Assembly (NCBI GenBank): GCA_020226215.1
Contig: CM035233.1
Span: forward strand, 54,645,751-54,709,750
Length of the DNA stretch: 64,000 nucleotides
Source of the DNA: Sindora glabra
Taxonomy: Eukaryota > Streptophyta > Magnoliopsida > Fabales > Fabaceae
Reading direction: 5' to 3'
The notes beneath the pieces are model-generated. The model was not told the origin of the DNA and did no database searches. It worked only from the letters and a program-made list of their open reading frames with translations. Positions 35,149 through 46,779 of this stretch are shown piece by piece. Position 1 is the stretch's first letter. Each line of letters begins with the position of its first letter. A program made the translations under genes and the position numbers.

Positions 35149-36144
35149 ATATTTTTTACAATAAAATTTTTTAATATATACTATAAACAAATAAAAATTC
35201 TTATTCCAACAAGAGAAATATAAACACAAAATTAAATATAAAAAATTGACTTCTGTAAATTCTTTAAAAGAGGAACCCCATTTCATATCTTTTAGTTTAT
35301 CTCTCTTCTGGTAGGGTAATAATCTCTTTTTATTTAAGGATTATATTAAAATCTCCAAAATATAATGTAGAAAATTCACTACTAGTATTTCAAAAATATA
35401 GTTCAAGTTCGGCACATCCTATGGGAATTTTGTTTATTTCTATACAATTCTAGTACAAAATTGCTCTCAAAATGTTGCTACTAAGTTGTTTGGTAAAAGC
35501 TAAAAGAAAAACATTACAGTAAGTCTTGTTTTGGGGATTTGGATCTTAAAATTATTTAATAAATTGATTAGAAAAAGTCACAGTAGATAACACACTTAAC
35601 TTATTCCAGGACTTTGGTTTTTTACAGAGGCCTAACGTATCGATAGAAAAAAAAATAACCTACATCTCCTAAATTCACACCAAGGAACCATATCCTCGTT
35701 TTAAAATTCGAGAACCTGGATTGTTTCACCCCGATTATCTGCTCTACACTGGAGAAGCGATGGCAGAAGATTTCTCTTTGGCTGAAAACGACAGAAGATA
35801 AATACAACAACAATCCAACACCTACGTTCTTATTCCTACGTCTAACTCATGTCTCCTCACACCAATTTTTGTCATCCATAATTTAAGGGGGGTAAATCAT
35901 TCGAGAGAATCCACAAGTAGGAGGGCACTTGGGGAAAATACTATTGAGTACCATGTTGCAAGCAAAACACATAGTAGCCAAGTTTGTATTGAAAACAATG
36001 CTCCTCCTTGGAAATCCTACACCTTACAAGCTGTTGAAATCAGACTCGGGGTTTAATTCTCCTTTGACGTTTTTAACATTCTCTGTAAAGAAAGCTAAAA
36101 ATCAATAGAGAGCCAAAAAAATGAAAGCATGTCACTGCGAACAT
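35149..36144. other. Intergenic DNA, probably former 3' flank of the FIS1 copy
   Basis: From about 35600 to 36144 the sequence is less AT-rich and lies directly downstream (minus strand) of the FIS1-like stop codon, as expected of an old 3' untranslated region. No other feature recognised. Confidence 0.35.
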
Positions 36145-36890
36145 TTAGAGACTGACTAAGTTCCTGCGGGCTGATGTGGCTGCAATTCCATCAGCTGTAA
36201 GCCCCATGGCAACAGCAGTAGTTATGCCTATTCCAATAACACCATCTGCATTGAACACAGGAAATTTGCAATCCCTTCATTTATTGCTAGATACCATAAA
36301 AGTAAGCTCACAAAGTAAATCCGGTTACTATCTTTGGCAATTCAATCTTCGATCGCTTTCTTGAGAGACAGAGCCTTTCTCCAATCAGGTGCTATCTACA
36401 AGACCAAAAGGTCCAGTGCAATATGAATAAATGAATAATAATCTTATTTATTTTGAAAAAAAAAAAGAGAAATTTGAGATGAATTATTCAGGTGATTTGA
36501 TACCAATACTCGGGTCACAAATAGTATAGTCTATAGACAAATGATGACAACCATCGAGGGGGCTATGATAAATATGGTAACATATGACCTAAATTGCAAA
36601 CTAACAATTAATTAAATTTACAATGAGGTACAATTCATAAGTTGATAACATAAGAACATATAGCTCCTATGCCAAAATGACACTGATTGTTAAGATGTTG
36701 ATCTCACGAGAACAATGACGAAAGTAGAATTTTTGGCTTCTTGTTATTTATATATGAAAAGAGACAGGCCTGCAAACACTGCTCCACAAGCTGCCGACTC
36801 CTTGAATTATCGCTAGTCCTGTACTATCCCACAGCCAGAAGATAGGCTTCTCTCTTTGTTCCAAAGGACTTTTACTGTTGCTTAACGAAG
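36145..36890 (-). pseudogene. FIS1: FIS1 (mitochondrial fission 1) pseudogene, 3' half with introns
   Basis: Three separated minus-strand segments together match the second half of plant FIS1, the tail-anchored outer-membrane TPR protein that recruits the mitochondrial and peroxisomal division machinery. 36890-36770 encodes SLSNSKSPLEQREK then YLLAVGY and SRSRQLVEQCLQ (TPR region). 36395-36332 encodes APDWRKALSLKKAIED. 36245-36145 encodes DGVIGIGITTAVAMGL and the tail anchor, ending in TAA. An acceptor AG precedes each segment. Damage: a frameshift near 36842-36849, an in-frame TAG at 36824-36826, a TGA at 36342-36344, and both donor sites lost (GC and AT instead of GT). The 5' exons are not found. 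Because introns are kept, it came from a DNA-level duplication, not retroposition. Identification is firm from the tail-anchor motif; loss of function is clear unless the assembly is faulty. Confidence 0.8.
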
Positions 36891-36989
36891 CTGCAAATGA
36901 CAACAATGATTATATGATGAATATATGAGAACAAGCAAACTTCAGGCTATAAATGACTAACTATGCAAAAAATGACTGGCATTACATCA

Positions 36990-37100
36990 ACAGCCTTAGT
37001 TTAAGGGCAGCGAGCTCCGCTGAGGCCCCAGCTAGTTGCAAACTCCTCCACTTCAGCGTGTAAAGAATGCAGGGCATTTTTTCCCTTCAAATAAGAATGC
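36990..37100 (-). pseudogene. Coding-like fragment of unknown origin
   Basis: On the minus strand an acceptor-like AG near 37086 is followed by a stretch coding for NALHSLHAEVEEFATSWGLS, and, after a one-base shift, LAALKLRLLM and a TAA. It looks like a damaged last exon of some gene. I do not recognise the protein, and it does not match the FIS1 exon expected at this place. It lies between the FIS1 remnant and a copia leader. Confidence 0.3.
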
Positions 37101-37249
37101 AAAGACAAGATCAGTTTCAGAATAAACAGTGAATACACAAATGCTAATTCAGGATAAAACATGGAGCAATTATATGTTGACTGAAATTCATTACAAGCAG
37201 TTAGGAGCAGCTCTTGCACATTTGAGAGGTCTTAAAGGTCCCCAGTCAA

Positions 37250-37587
37250 ATAGGTTCCTTGCATTATGATACCTTGGTAAGTTTTCCATTTTGAGTTCCG
37301 GCTAGCACAACAACGGGGGCATTGAAATGACCGGCAACCATTTTTGAGAGAACTCTGGACGACCAGCTAGGAGGGGCCTTGGATATACTACCTCAGTAAA
37401 GTAATTCAAGGTAAAGTAACCAGGATAACCCCCAATGACCACATGGTCACTTTGATGTTTTATGCAAGAAAGGTGATGCTTATGACATTCTCATACTATC
37501 CCTCGCACTAGCACATAGGGCATACAAGCATCAAACTAGCTTATCTTGTTTAAGAGAGATTGCGTCACATAGATTCAAACTATATCG
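37250..37587 (-). mobile_element. Copia-type leader remnant
   Basis: The sequence immediately inside the LTR at 37588-37937 on the minus strand. It aligns with 44345-44090, for example around GGCCTTGGATATAYTACCT and CATAGATTCAAACTATATC. Both copies precede or overlap the start of a gag region; here it is truncated. Confidence 0.5.
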
Positions 37588-37937
37588 TGTTGGAAATGGT
37601 GGGCCAATAAACTCACTTGTATTAATTATTTGAATACAATTTCACAATTTCTCCCATCAGAGTCCTTCTCTCAACAAACTTCACTTTTTGAACACTCGAA
37701 TCACAATTCAGGGCACACCACACTTCAGCCTTTTTGTCTATCTCACTTCCGCCACACCACCTCACTTGCACTACACTTGTGGCTTGCATCTCTTCACTCT
37801 ACAACCATACACAAGCACATGGATTTGCCTCTTTATAGCCATACTAAGTCAGCCAAATGAACCAACTTCATTGGCCTCTAATCCACATCTACATATTAAA
37901 ACTATACAATTTACCACATCTGCTGAAACTTTCTAAC
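37588..37937 (-). repeat. Copia-type LTR, 350 bp
   Basis: On the minus strand it starts TGTTAGAAAGTTTCAGCAG and ends CCATTTCCAACA, with a TATAAA box (plus-strand 37832-37837) at the position expected for an LTR promoter. Retroelement leader sequence follows. The short reading frames here (37630-37936, +) are on the wrong strand and are not genes. Confidence 0.6.
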
Positions 37938-38099
37938 AGATTCTCATTACTAGAATAATCCAACTTTTTCCTTGCTGCCATAGGACAACTATATCATTCT
38001 AGAATTTCTTGTGAAGGTCAGTACTGAACTTTAACACTCAGTACTGACTTTCTACTCATCCAGATATTTTGGATTAGGTTTTCATTGTTTACTTGGCAT

Positions 38100-40030
38100 T
38101 TTCAATTTTGGTTCTTCATCTTCCCTTGATTCCATTTCTTCATGTACTAGCAAATGAGACACTCCAATTTTTCATGGATTTGTTTGAACTCTTTAATCTT
38201 GGACTTTTGCAATCTTTGGATTGGCCTTGTAGATTTTCCTAAACTTTTGGTTGTGTCTACTCCCCCTACTTCTCTTGCACTTGATCTTCAAATATTGTTT
38301 CATTTGGTAATGGCACAAATTCATGTCCTCACTAAGATGATGACTTATCGAACACAATATTCCTTGATACATAGCATTTGTTTGTACTCAGTTCATAGCA
38401 CCTCCATCCTTTTCTTTGCCTATTGTCTCATATGAAAATATATTAGAGTTCCTTCTTGTCGAACTTGCTTCTGAGATGATCAAGCATGAACATGTAATAG
38501 ACATTGCCCAAGACCTATAGGTGATTGTTTGTTAGTTTTATATGCCACAACTTTTGGAATGGTGAGATGAATCTTAATTTTTCCTATAAAAGCCTGCTGA
38601 TTATATATGCAATTGTTTTCATGTATTCAGCCCAAAATCTTGGAGTAACATTTTTTGCATGCAACAAACTTTTGGAAACCTCTACGAGATGCTAGTTTTT
38701 CCTTATTGCTATGCCATTTTGCTATGAAGTGTTTGGATATGTCATTTGTCTTTAAATGTTGCAACTTTGAAGGTACTATTGGAACTCCTTTGAAGTATAC
38801 TCTCCAACATTGTCAGTTAGCAAATATCAAATTTTCTCGCCTATTTCATTCTTAACTTTCTTTTTGAACTCTTTAAAATTCATCAGTGCCTTAGATTTAT
38901 CTTTTATAAAGTCCACCCATACGTATCTTAAACAGTTGTTTATGAACATAATCATGTACTTATCGCCACTCAGTGATGCTTGCTTTCTTAGCTTTAAAAT
39001 GTTTGAGTGAACTAACTTCAATGACTCCTTGGCTTTGTATTTTGACTTTAAGTATGGTAGGTAATGTGCCTTCTTATATTGATAGCTAGAGCATATTAAT
39101 CCATCTTGGACCTCAAGTTATGATAGCCTTTTAAGCATTGGCTTCTTCATTATCACCTTTATCTTTTGATAATTCAAGTGTCCTATACGCATGTGCCATA
39201 GATTAATTGTCTCATTCTTTTGAGTTTTCTCTATATATTCAGTCTCAATAGACATCATGTAGACATATAATATCTTTTTTCTTGCCATGATTGGCATCCC
39301 TTCTACTTTTATGTTCTTGTAAACTTTCACGTCATTTGATACGAATACAACATAGTTCCCTTTCTCGATTAACTACGACAAGGACAATAAATTCTTCTTT
39401 ATACCTTGCACATAAGGCATGTTTTGTAGTCGAATCTCTTTCACATTTAGTGGATATGTCATTGTTGTTCTTCCACCATGGGGGATTAACAATCTAGAAT
39501 TGTTTGCTATTACCATAACTTGATTCCCTGAATATTTAGATAAATCTTGTAGCTTATCTTTATCTTCAATCATAAGGTTTTAGCATCTGAAATCAGATAT
39601 CTAGTTCTTATTATAATCAATGCATCGAGATTTGGATACTTTGATAGTTGATTCTTCATTTTCCTCCAAAACATAACTTGACACATTAATTTCTCAATTT
39701 TCTTTGCTATTGTCTTCTTGGGATTCACTTAATGTTGCTACATTGTCTTTACTACTTTTCTTTCATAGCATTCTCCTTTGAATCTTTTAAAACTAATGGA
39801 TAGCTGCTCATACTTCTTTTAACTTTGTGATGCTCCCTAAATTTCAAATATTGTTCATCTTTTTTTCCTTTATCATCTTTATTTGGGTTGAATATGCCTT
39901 TTGCATGACCTCTTTCTTTATTATTGTAAAGAGCTTCCATATTATTCTTCATTGAGACTTTAGTGAACTTCATCATTGACACTTATTGATTTTACAATAA
40001 ACTTTCTAAATCATTAATAAATGTTTATGT
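38100..40030 (-). mobile_element. Ty1/copia remnant: end of gag, protease, GAG-pre-integrase and integrase
   Basis: Minus-strand order: gag C-terminal part about 39982-39752; protease region 39573-39373 (IRLQNMPYVQGIKKNLLSLS, the conserved copia segment just before integrase); pre-integrase 39330-39118 (ETINLWHMRIGHLNYQK); integrase core 39021-38450 (MKLVHSNILK, then TDNGGEYTSKEF and FWAEYMKTIAYIISRL); integrase C-terminal part to about 38250 (RKGWRCYELSTNKCYVS). Reverse transcriptase and RNase H are missing. Many stops and shifts. The gag N-terminal piece of probably the same element lies at 43577-44345, beyond the B-family insertion. Confidence 0.75.
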
Positions 40031-40037
40031 AGCCTAG

Positions 40038-41000
40038 TGTCATAAGTTAATAATTGTGATAGTCTAACAGGTAAAAGTGCTTGGTTTAAGATAAAATTTG
40101 GTAAAAAAATTAAGCATATTGTAAAGGACTTGTGGCTAAAATTTAGGATTAATCTAGCTCATGTACTCTTTTTTTTAAATTTCCTAAGTTTAAAAATATT
40201 TTGATAATTTTGGGATGGTTTAAGAATTTAGAGGAGTTCGAGAAGCCTATATTTGTTATTATCACAGTTTTATCTTCGTGTGAGTGTATTTTTATATGAA
40301 TTAGACATCTAAAACATTGTGAAAATGGCTTATGATAGCTCGAAAAGAGTATGCCTACTCTTGTTGGGAAGAATTTTGCTCAAAGTGGTTTTTAAAGAGG
40401 TGGAGTGTCGGAAGGGCTGCTAGAGCATTTGGACATTGAGCTAGAGACTTGAGTATGTTAACTTGTAGCCATCCCTTACATATTTAAAACTATAGAATGA
40501 GGTATAAACTAAGTGAATGAAGTGTCTATCTCTTTATTCAATTTTCTATTTTTTTAGAACTATTGTTCTTAGAGGTTTCATGTTTAAAATGGAGTGTCGG
40601 AAGGGCTGTTAGAGAACTTGGACATTGAGCTAGAGACTTGAGTATGTTGGCTTGTAGTTATCTCCTACATATTTAAAACTATAGAATAAGGTATAAACTA
40701 AGTGAACGAAGTGTCCATCTCCTTATTCAATTTTCTATTTTTTTAGAACTATTGTTCTTAGAGGTTCCATGTATGGGATGATCTTGCTGACTAATATGCA
40801 TGAATACTTCGACAATATTTGATTGTGGTTTATGGATATGTTATACATAAGATTTTATTATATGAGCGATAAATCTTTGATGTCTCCCTATCTTTACTAA
40901 ACATGCCACAAAAAAGTTTTAATAAAAAGGCTGACATGTTCGCAAAGAGTGGTAGACATGCACTGCATGGTTTTGGTTAGAGAACTACTGGCCAATGATA
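40038..41000 (+). repeat. B-family LTR1, with a 189-bp internal tandem duplication
   Basis: It starts TGTCATAAGTTAATAATTG. Copies 40401-40589 and 40590-40772 both begin TGGAGTGTCGGAAGGGCTG and end in AGAACTATTGTTCTTAGAGG. LTR2 has a single copy of this part (43060-43185), so the duplication arose in LTR1 after insertion. Without it the LTR is about 774 bp. Confidence 0.75.
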
Positions 41001-41616
41001 GATGGTATCAAAGCTTGGCTTATATCAGAAGGTCAAGATTGGGTAGGCTCTACTTGGTTTAGATAGAGCTTGTCTAATACTATATAAAGGATGTGCGAAA
41101 TAATCATTTTTAAACTTAGAGGAGTCATTGTCAAAGATTTAACTAGATGGTGCAAGAGATTAGATTAGCTTGATAAGCTAGTGTGTAGAAGAATGATGCA
41201 TTCAAGTGACTATGAATTGGTGCATCATTTCAAGCATTTATGCTAGAGAGCTTGTTTGTATGCATGTGATGTTAGTTATGTGCTCATTTATAGTAGAGGC
41301 ATCGAGGGATGCAAATGACCATTTAAAGAGATGAATGAATTGACATCCAATTTAGTAGGAGAAGCCTTAATTTTTCTAGAGAGCTTTATCATTTCATAAG
41401 GGATTGGTGGAGTTAAAGAGTGAAACTTTTAGTCATGTAGAAATGCATGACTATAGTTAGTGGACACATTTTAAGAGATGACACATTAGAGGAAAGTATA
41501 GATTACTTTAGAAGGTGTATTCCAAAATTATGCTAAGGTGGTTTGAAAGGATTGTTTTTGTTGCTTGGGGGAGTATAGTTAGAAAATAGAGTAATGATTT
41601 GTTGAAATTAATGCAA

Positions 41617-41680
41617 TGTGCATAATTTATGGATTAGATAGAGTGTGCATAATTTATGGATTAGATAGAGTGTGCATAAT
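41617..41680 (+). repeat. 27-bp tandem repeat in the B interior
   Basis: Two identical 27-bp units (41617-41643 and 41644-41670), each beginning TGTGCATAATTTATGG, plus the first 10 bp of a third. A local duplication of no obvious function. Confidence 0.9.
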
Positions 41681-42704
41681 CTCCTATAAGATTTTTTTTA
41701 TGTATTGGATTAAGCTACATAGTTACTTTATAAAGTGACAATAATGACTCAAAGGAGTGGACTAGCACTACATAGTTATTTAGTTAAGAGGCTTTATAAC
41801 ATTAGGTTCATGTTTGCTTATGCATTGGCAAAGTGAAACTCAAAATAGAGTATAAGGGGCTACTATGCTCAGCCTTATCAAGCCATTATTGTGGGGGAAG
41901 CCATCAAATGGATGTGCTCACAAAAGTCGTTAGAGGATAGACTCGAGTAGGATTATGAGAGCTTAGACATTGCTAAACATCACTCAAGTTAGGAGGGGTT
42001 GTAAAGACCATGATGCTAGTGAACATCAACTCCAAGTAAGTTGTGGTAACCGATAAAATGCTACAAGGTATCAATTCAAAAAGGATCAAAAGATTCAATC
42101 GAGTATAAAAATGGCATTATGAAGTTCTATGAATTGAACAAAAGCTTATAAGTGGACTTATGAGCAATATTATAAGGCTTATACGTAGGTCAAGTATAAG
42201 TTTTAACTCTTGCACTAATAGGATATTAGGTGTAAAACATTTATTAATAGGTGGTTTAGGGTGCCCAACATTGTTTATGAGCTATTGAGTTAACACACAT
42301 TTTTCCTGTAGATGTGGCATCCGTACAAGTTGCAAAAGTAGTGAGCACATAGTTGTAAAAGTAACTACATGTCAGACGAGTTATAGAAGTAATGAGTTTA
42401 TGAGAGCTAGTGGGTAAGTAGCATTAAAAGGTGTCGAGACATTTTGAAAGGACTTTACAGAAGTAGCCTTTTGAGAGATTAGTGGAAGATGCATTTAGCT
42501 AAGAGGATATAGGTGGAGCAGAGGTGATAACCTAACTTTGAAACTTTCATAGCGCTAAAAAAGACAAGCATGAGTAGTTAAAATAGTAACTCCCAGGAGT
42601 AAACTGAAGATCAACATGAAGTTTGAAAGAGTAACTAGATTCTTCATGGAGCCGTATTAGATTGAGGTTTCAATAAAGGTACTAATATTTGAAGTATGGA
42701 AGAA

Positions 42705-43420
42705 TGTCACAAGTTGATAGTTATGATAATTAGATAAGCAAATATTCTCAGTTTAAGATAACACTTGGTAAAAAAAATCAAGCATACTATAGAGGACCTT
42801 TAGCTAAAATTTTGAATCAATCTAGCTTATGTACTATTTTTTTATTTTTTCAAGTTTGGAAATATTTTGATAATTTTGGTATGATTTGAGAATTTGAAGG
42901 AGTTTAAGAAGCTTGTATTTGTGATCCTTACCTTTTTATCCTTGTGTTGGTGCATTTTTGTATGAATCAGATACCTAAAGCATTGGAAAAAGGCTTATGA
43001 CAACTTGTAAAAGTATGTCTACTCCTATAGGGAGAGCTTTTACTCAAAATATTCTTTAAAGTGGTAGAGTATTAGAAGGGTCGACAAAGCACTTGGATAT
43101 TAAGCTAGAAACTTAAATGTATTGGCTTGTGACCATTTTCTATCTATCTAATTTGTTCCTTTTTAGACTCATTATGCTCGGAGGTTCCATATATAGGAAG
43201 ATTTTGCAGATTGACATATGTGGGTGCTTGGATGACATTCGATAGTGGCTTTTGAACATGTTGTACATAAGATTTTATTGTATGGGTGATAAATCTTCAA
43301 TGCCCTACTATCTTTACCAAACATGCCACAAGAGGGTTTTAATGGGAAGGCTAGTATATTTATCAAGAGTAGTAAGCATGCAATATGTAGTTTTGGCTAA
43401 AGAGCTACCAACCTATAACA
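42705..43420 (+). repeat. B-family LTR2
   Basis: It starts TGTCACAAGTTGATAG and ends AACCTATAACA. It aligns with LTR1 throughout except for the 189-bp duplication. It shares CTTATGACARCTYGWAAAAG and TATGTCTACTC with the LTRs of the chromovirus at 48597-54850. Confidence 0.7.
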
Positions 43421-43576
43421 AATGGTATTAGAGCTTGGTTACTGCCACAGGACCAAGATCAAGTAGGCTACAATTAATTTAGATGTGGATTATTTAATAT
43501 TATTTAAGAGATGTATAAAGTAATTATTCTCAAACTCAAAGGAGTCATTGCCAAAGACTTAATTAGAGGGTGCAAC

Positions 43577-44345
43577 TAGTCTGTGAAAATTGGCCTTGGA
43601 ATGTAACTCTAAATAGGCTATATTATGGTCTTAAGCCGTTTAATATAATTATCTTTATCCTTTCATCATCTATTTTGCCTTCTCATTTAATTGGGCAATT
43701 TCTTATCATAAATTCTTAACTTTTGAAGAATACTTACTAATAGTTAAACTTTGTTTTTCTATATTCATTAATTTTTTTCTCTAATAACTAGAGTCTCTTA
43801 GTCTTCTTTTTCAAAAATAATTTTAAAAATATTGTCCATACATTATAGGACATCTTTATGTCATCTATATGATAAAGTAGATTATTATTTATAGTAATTT
43901 TAATGGCATAAAGAGCCTTACTTGATTTAATTTCCTACTTCTTGCAAGCAATCCGCCACAGTAGATAGAGTAACTTCATCACTACCCACAATCTTCCATA
44001 GTTCTTACCTTTTAAGATATGACTTCATACAAGTGATCCACATGTGATAATTATACTTATTGAGTTTAGCCATGCCATTAAGATGTGATAAATTTTGAGA
44101 GAATTTTGGATAACTAGATAGGAGGGCCTTGGATATATTACCTTGTAAAATAACCATTTTTACATTCAAAGGCAAAATAACTAGGATAATACACATTGAC
44201 CACATAGTCACTTTAATATTCTAAGCAAGAAAAATAAAGCTTGCACTTATGACCTCCTTAATTATCCCTTGCACTAGCACTTACAACGTACTAGCATTAA
44301 ACAAACTCATCTTGTTTAAAAGAGATGGGGCCACTTAGATTCAAA
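43577..44345 (-). mobile_element. Ty1/copia remnant: leader and gag N-terminal part
   Basis: Minus-strand leader 44345-44090 aligns with 37570-37330. It is followed by AKLNKYNYHMWITCMKSYL near 44070, which resembles the start of copia gag (KL-x-NY-x-W-x-M). Decayed; probably the 5' part of the element whose remainder is at 38100-40030. Confidence 0.6.
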
Positions 44346-44562
44346 CTATATCATATGTCAAAGTGTAAGGAAGAGTGCGTAGAAGTATCACTACTCTCTA
44401 AGAAATAATATACAAGGTTTAGCTACCTCAATTTAAAGTAATTGAGTGTTTGATTAAAATGGGCATGGTGAGTTTAACTCAAAGGATGAGGATAATAATG
44501 TTAATCACATATAATTAATCTTGTTGGATTTTCTCAGTCATTGCTAATGGATATGAATAGAT
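44346..44562. other. Spacer between copia remnant and solo LTR
   Basis: About 200 bp of AT-rich sequence without recognised features. Confidence 0.4.
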
Positions 44563-46160
44563 TGTTAGGTTTCAGATCAACATACATAATGAAATTTTAA
44601 AATTTTTGATCTAAATCCTTCCTAGGATTAATGTAAAAGTCATAAACCAGTGTTAAGGTTTTACCTTATTTGTGCTTGTGTTCTTTTTAAATGGATCTTT
44701 GAGAGACCGAGATGAATCAAACGTCGGTCAGAAGGTACAGCGTCTTTACGGTATCTACACGGAGTGAACAACGACTTCTTTCCTTCACAAGGCTGCTAGG
44801 ATTTCTCTCTCTCTCATTATGATTAGATTGGGCATTTTCTATAGTGATTTTGGGTTTGATTAAAGCCAATGTTCTTTAATAATGTGTTGCATTTCAAGTC
44901 CTTTTATAGAACTAAGGTATATCACAATCCTAGTCTTACTAGGATAATACTTTAAAAAATCCTAATCACACTAAATAACTATTACTTTATTTTTATCATA
45001 GAGAGAGTGAGAAGATATAGAACTTATTTATTAATTATCTAATATTACTTAATAATATTATCTCATATTATAATTATCTAATATCTAATAACATAATTAT
45101 CTAATATTACTTTAATATCAAATAATATCACATAATATATATCACATATATATTACGTGAATAAATATATTATTATCTTAATAATATATGTATGCACGAA
45201 AATAAGTTCAATTAATTGAGTTTTAGTCTAACTAAAATCTAATTAATTATTGTCTCATTCCTGGTCCTTTTGTATGACCTTATAGGTTTTTATTATGTTA
45301 ACAATGACTCATCTTTGGGCCATAAATAGTGAGCAGTATCTAGTAATACATCACTACCACTCAAATAGTGAGAATGTCTGTGATTCGACATCCGCCTAAT
45401 ATGTGATCAATGCTTTGCATCATAATTTCTTTTGTAATAATATCCAAATTGAATTGGAGGCATGGAGTGTGTTATTCTCGTCAATGTTCAATTTATATTT
45501 CTTGATACTGAGTAGACTTAAAACAAATGATCAATATAACATATTAATCTAATTGAGCATGGCCATGCATTTCTAAGTCTCACTCAATCAAGGGATTTAA
45601 GGATATTTCTTTTTTATACAAGAGTAACAAAATCTCATTTACTTCACTCACTTCCCTTTGCATGATTCGTGACACACCCAATCAATACCCTACTCGTCAT
45701 CTCGATTAAAGGTGACTTAGGACGACATCAAAGTGAGTAACTCCTTATGTAGGGAATTGTAATGACTTTAGGTCAAAGGATTATGTGCATTTGTGGTTAT
45801 ATGAGAATAACTAATGACATGTCTATCCATACAATATTCTTACAATGGGTCAGTCTAGTACAATGTTCACAACAATGTACTCATATATTGACTTGATATC
45901 AGATATCCATGATTCGTAATCATTAGTCACTATACATGCTAGTCTCAATGTATTATTACTATTTTTTTCGTAATAATACTTGACTAAGGACATTTAAGAG
46001 TAACAAAGCTATTTCAAGGACAATTATTATATTTAAGTTATAATTGTGCAGAGTAATAAAATTATGAAACAAAATATAATAATTTGAATTGTTTAAAATA
46101 AAATATAATACATTGTACATTTATTTCAGTCATCTCTATGATTGGCTTCTAGGACATACA
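44563..46160 (-). mobile_element. Solo LTR, about 1.6 kb, copia-like
   Basis: On the minus strand it starts TGTATGTCCTAGAAGCCAAT and ends TGATCTGAAACCTAACA. Phrases such as CATGTATAGTGACTAATGAT and GGATATCTGATATCAAGTCA are of the kind found in long plant copia LTRs. No primer site or coding region adjoins either end, so it is solo. TAGAT precedes the left end directly and recurs 6 bp beyond the right end, so the duplication is unclear. Confidence 0.55.
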
Positions 46161-46779
46161 CCAATATAGATTTCTAAGAGCATTATTGTTGTAGTATTCC
46201 TATTGAGAACAGAATAAAAATATTGACTCATCTCCTTCTTCCTTTATTATGTCAATGGTTGAATGTCTAAATGCCAATTTGATAAAATAAATACACAGTA
46301 AGTAACTTAACTTATCCCTTAAATTAAATTATGTTTAAGCATGGTAATCTTAAGTCACACATATTCTTCTTACCTTGAATGAACAAGCGATATTAATTTT
46401 TTTTAAAAATTAACGTGAATTATTAATTTTTAATTTTTATTCTACATGTGGTATTAATTTTTTTTTAAAAAAAAATTAACATGGATTGTTGTAATGTAAC
46501 ACCTAGAGAGAGTTATGTGCAATCGATGCATTAAGCAAGTTAATAATGATTTGACATTTCTAGAGTGCCGTCATGCACAATAGGAGTCCTAATTATATGT
46601 GTAATCATATGTAGTTGTCTAAGTTAAGATATAATATTACTAGCTTCATATGAAAAACATGATCCATACTTGTAGAAGTAACATCAATAGTACATCACAT
46701 TGAATTAATTATTTTTTAATTCATCTGATGCAGCTAAGAATTTTGGCTTCATTTATAAGTGTATGATACTTTATTTAGA
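46161..46779. other. Intergenic DNA
   Basis: AT-rich. A short near-duplicate occurs at 46388-46423 and 46452-46489 (GRTATTAATTTTTTTTWAAA with flanks). No gene recognised. Confidence 0.4.

Larger units (their letters stand above)
40038..43576 (+). mobile_element. B-family chain: LTR, internal, LTR, truncated internal
   Basis: LTR1 40038-41000, primer site at 41003 (TGGTATCAAAGC), non-coding interior to 42704 ending in a purine-rich GTATGGAAGAA, LTR2 42705-43420, then a second primer site at 43423 (TGGTATTAGAGC) and about 140 bp of a second interior homologous to 41015-41160. A normal insertion has flanking host DNA after its 3' LTR; here the 3' LTR is also a 5' LTR. This fits unequal recombination between copies or a tandem insertion. 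No coding capacity. It lies between two parts of a minus-strand copia remnant, so it probably split it. Confidence 0.7.

Noticed and set aside
41617..41680. 27-bp repeats as a CRISPR-like array
   Set aside because: Head-to-tail units without spacers in a plant retroelement.
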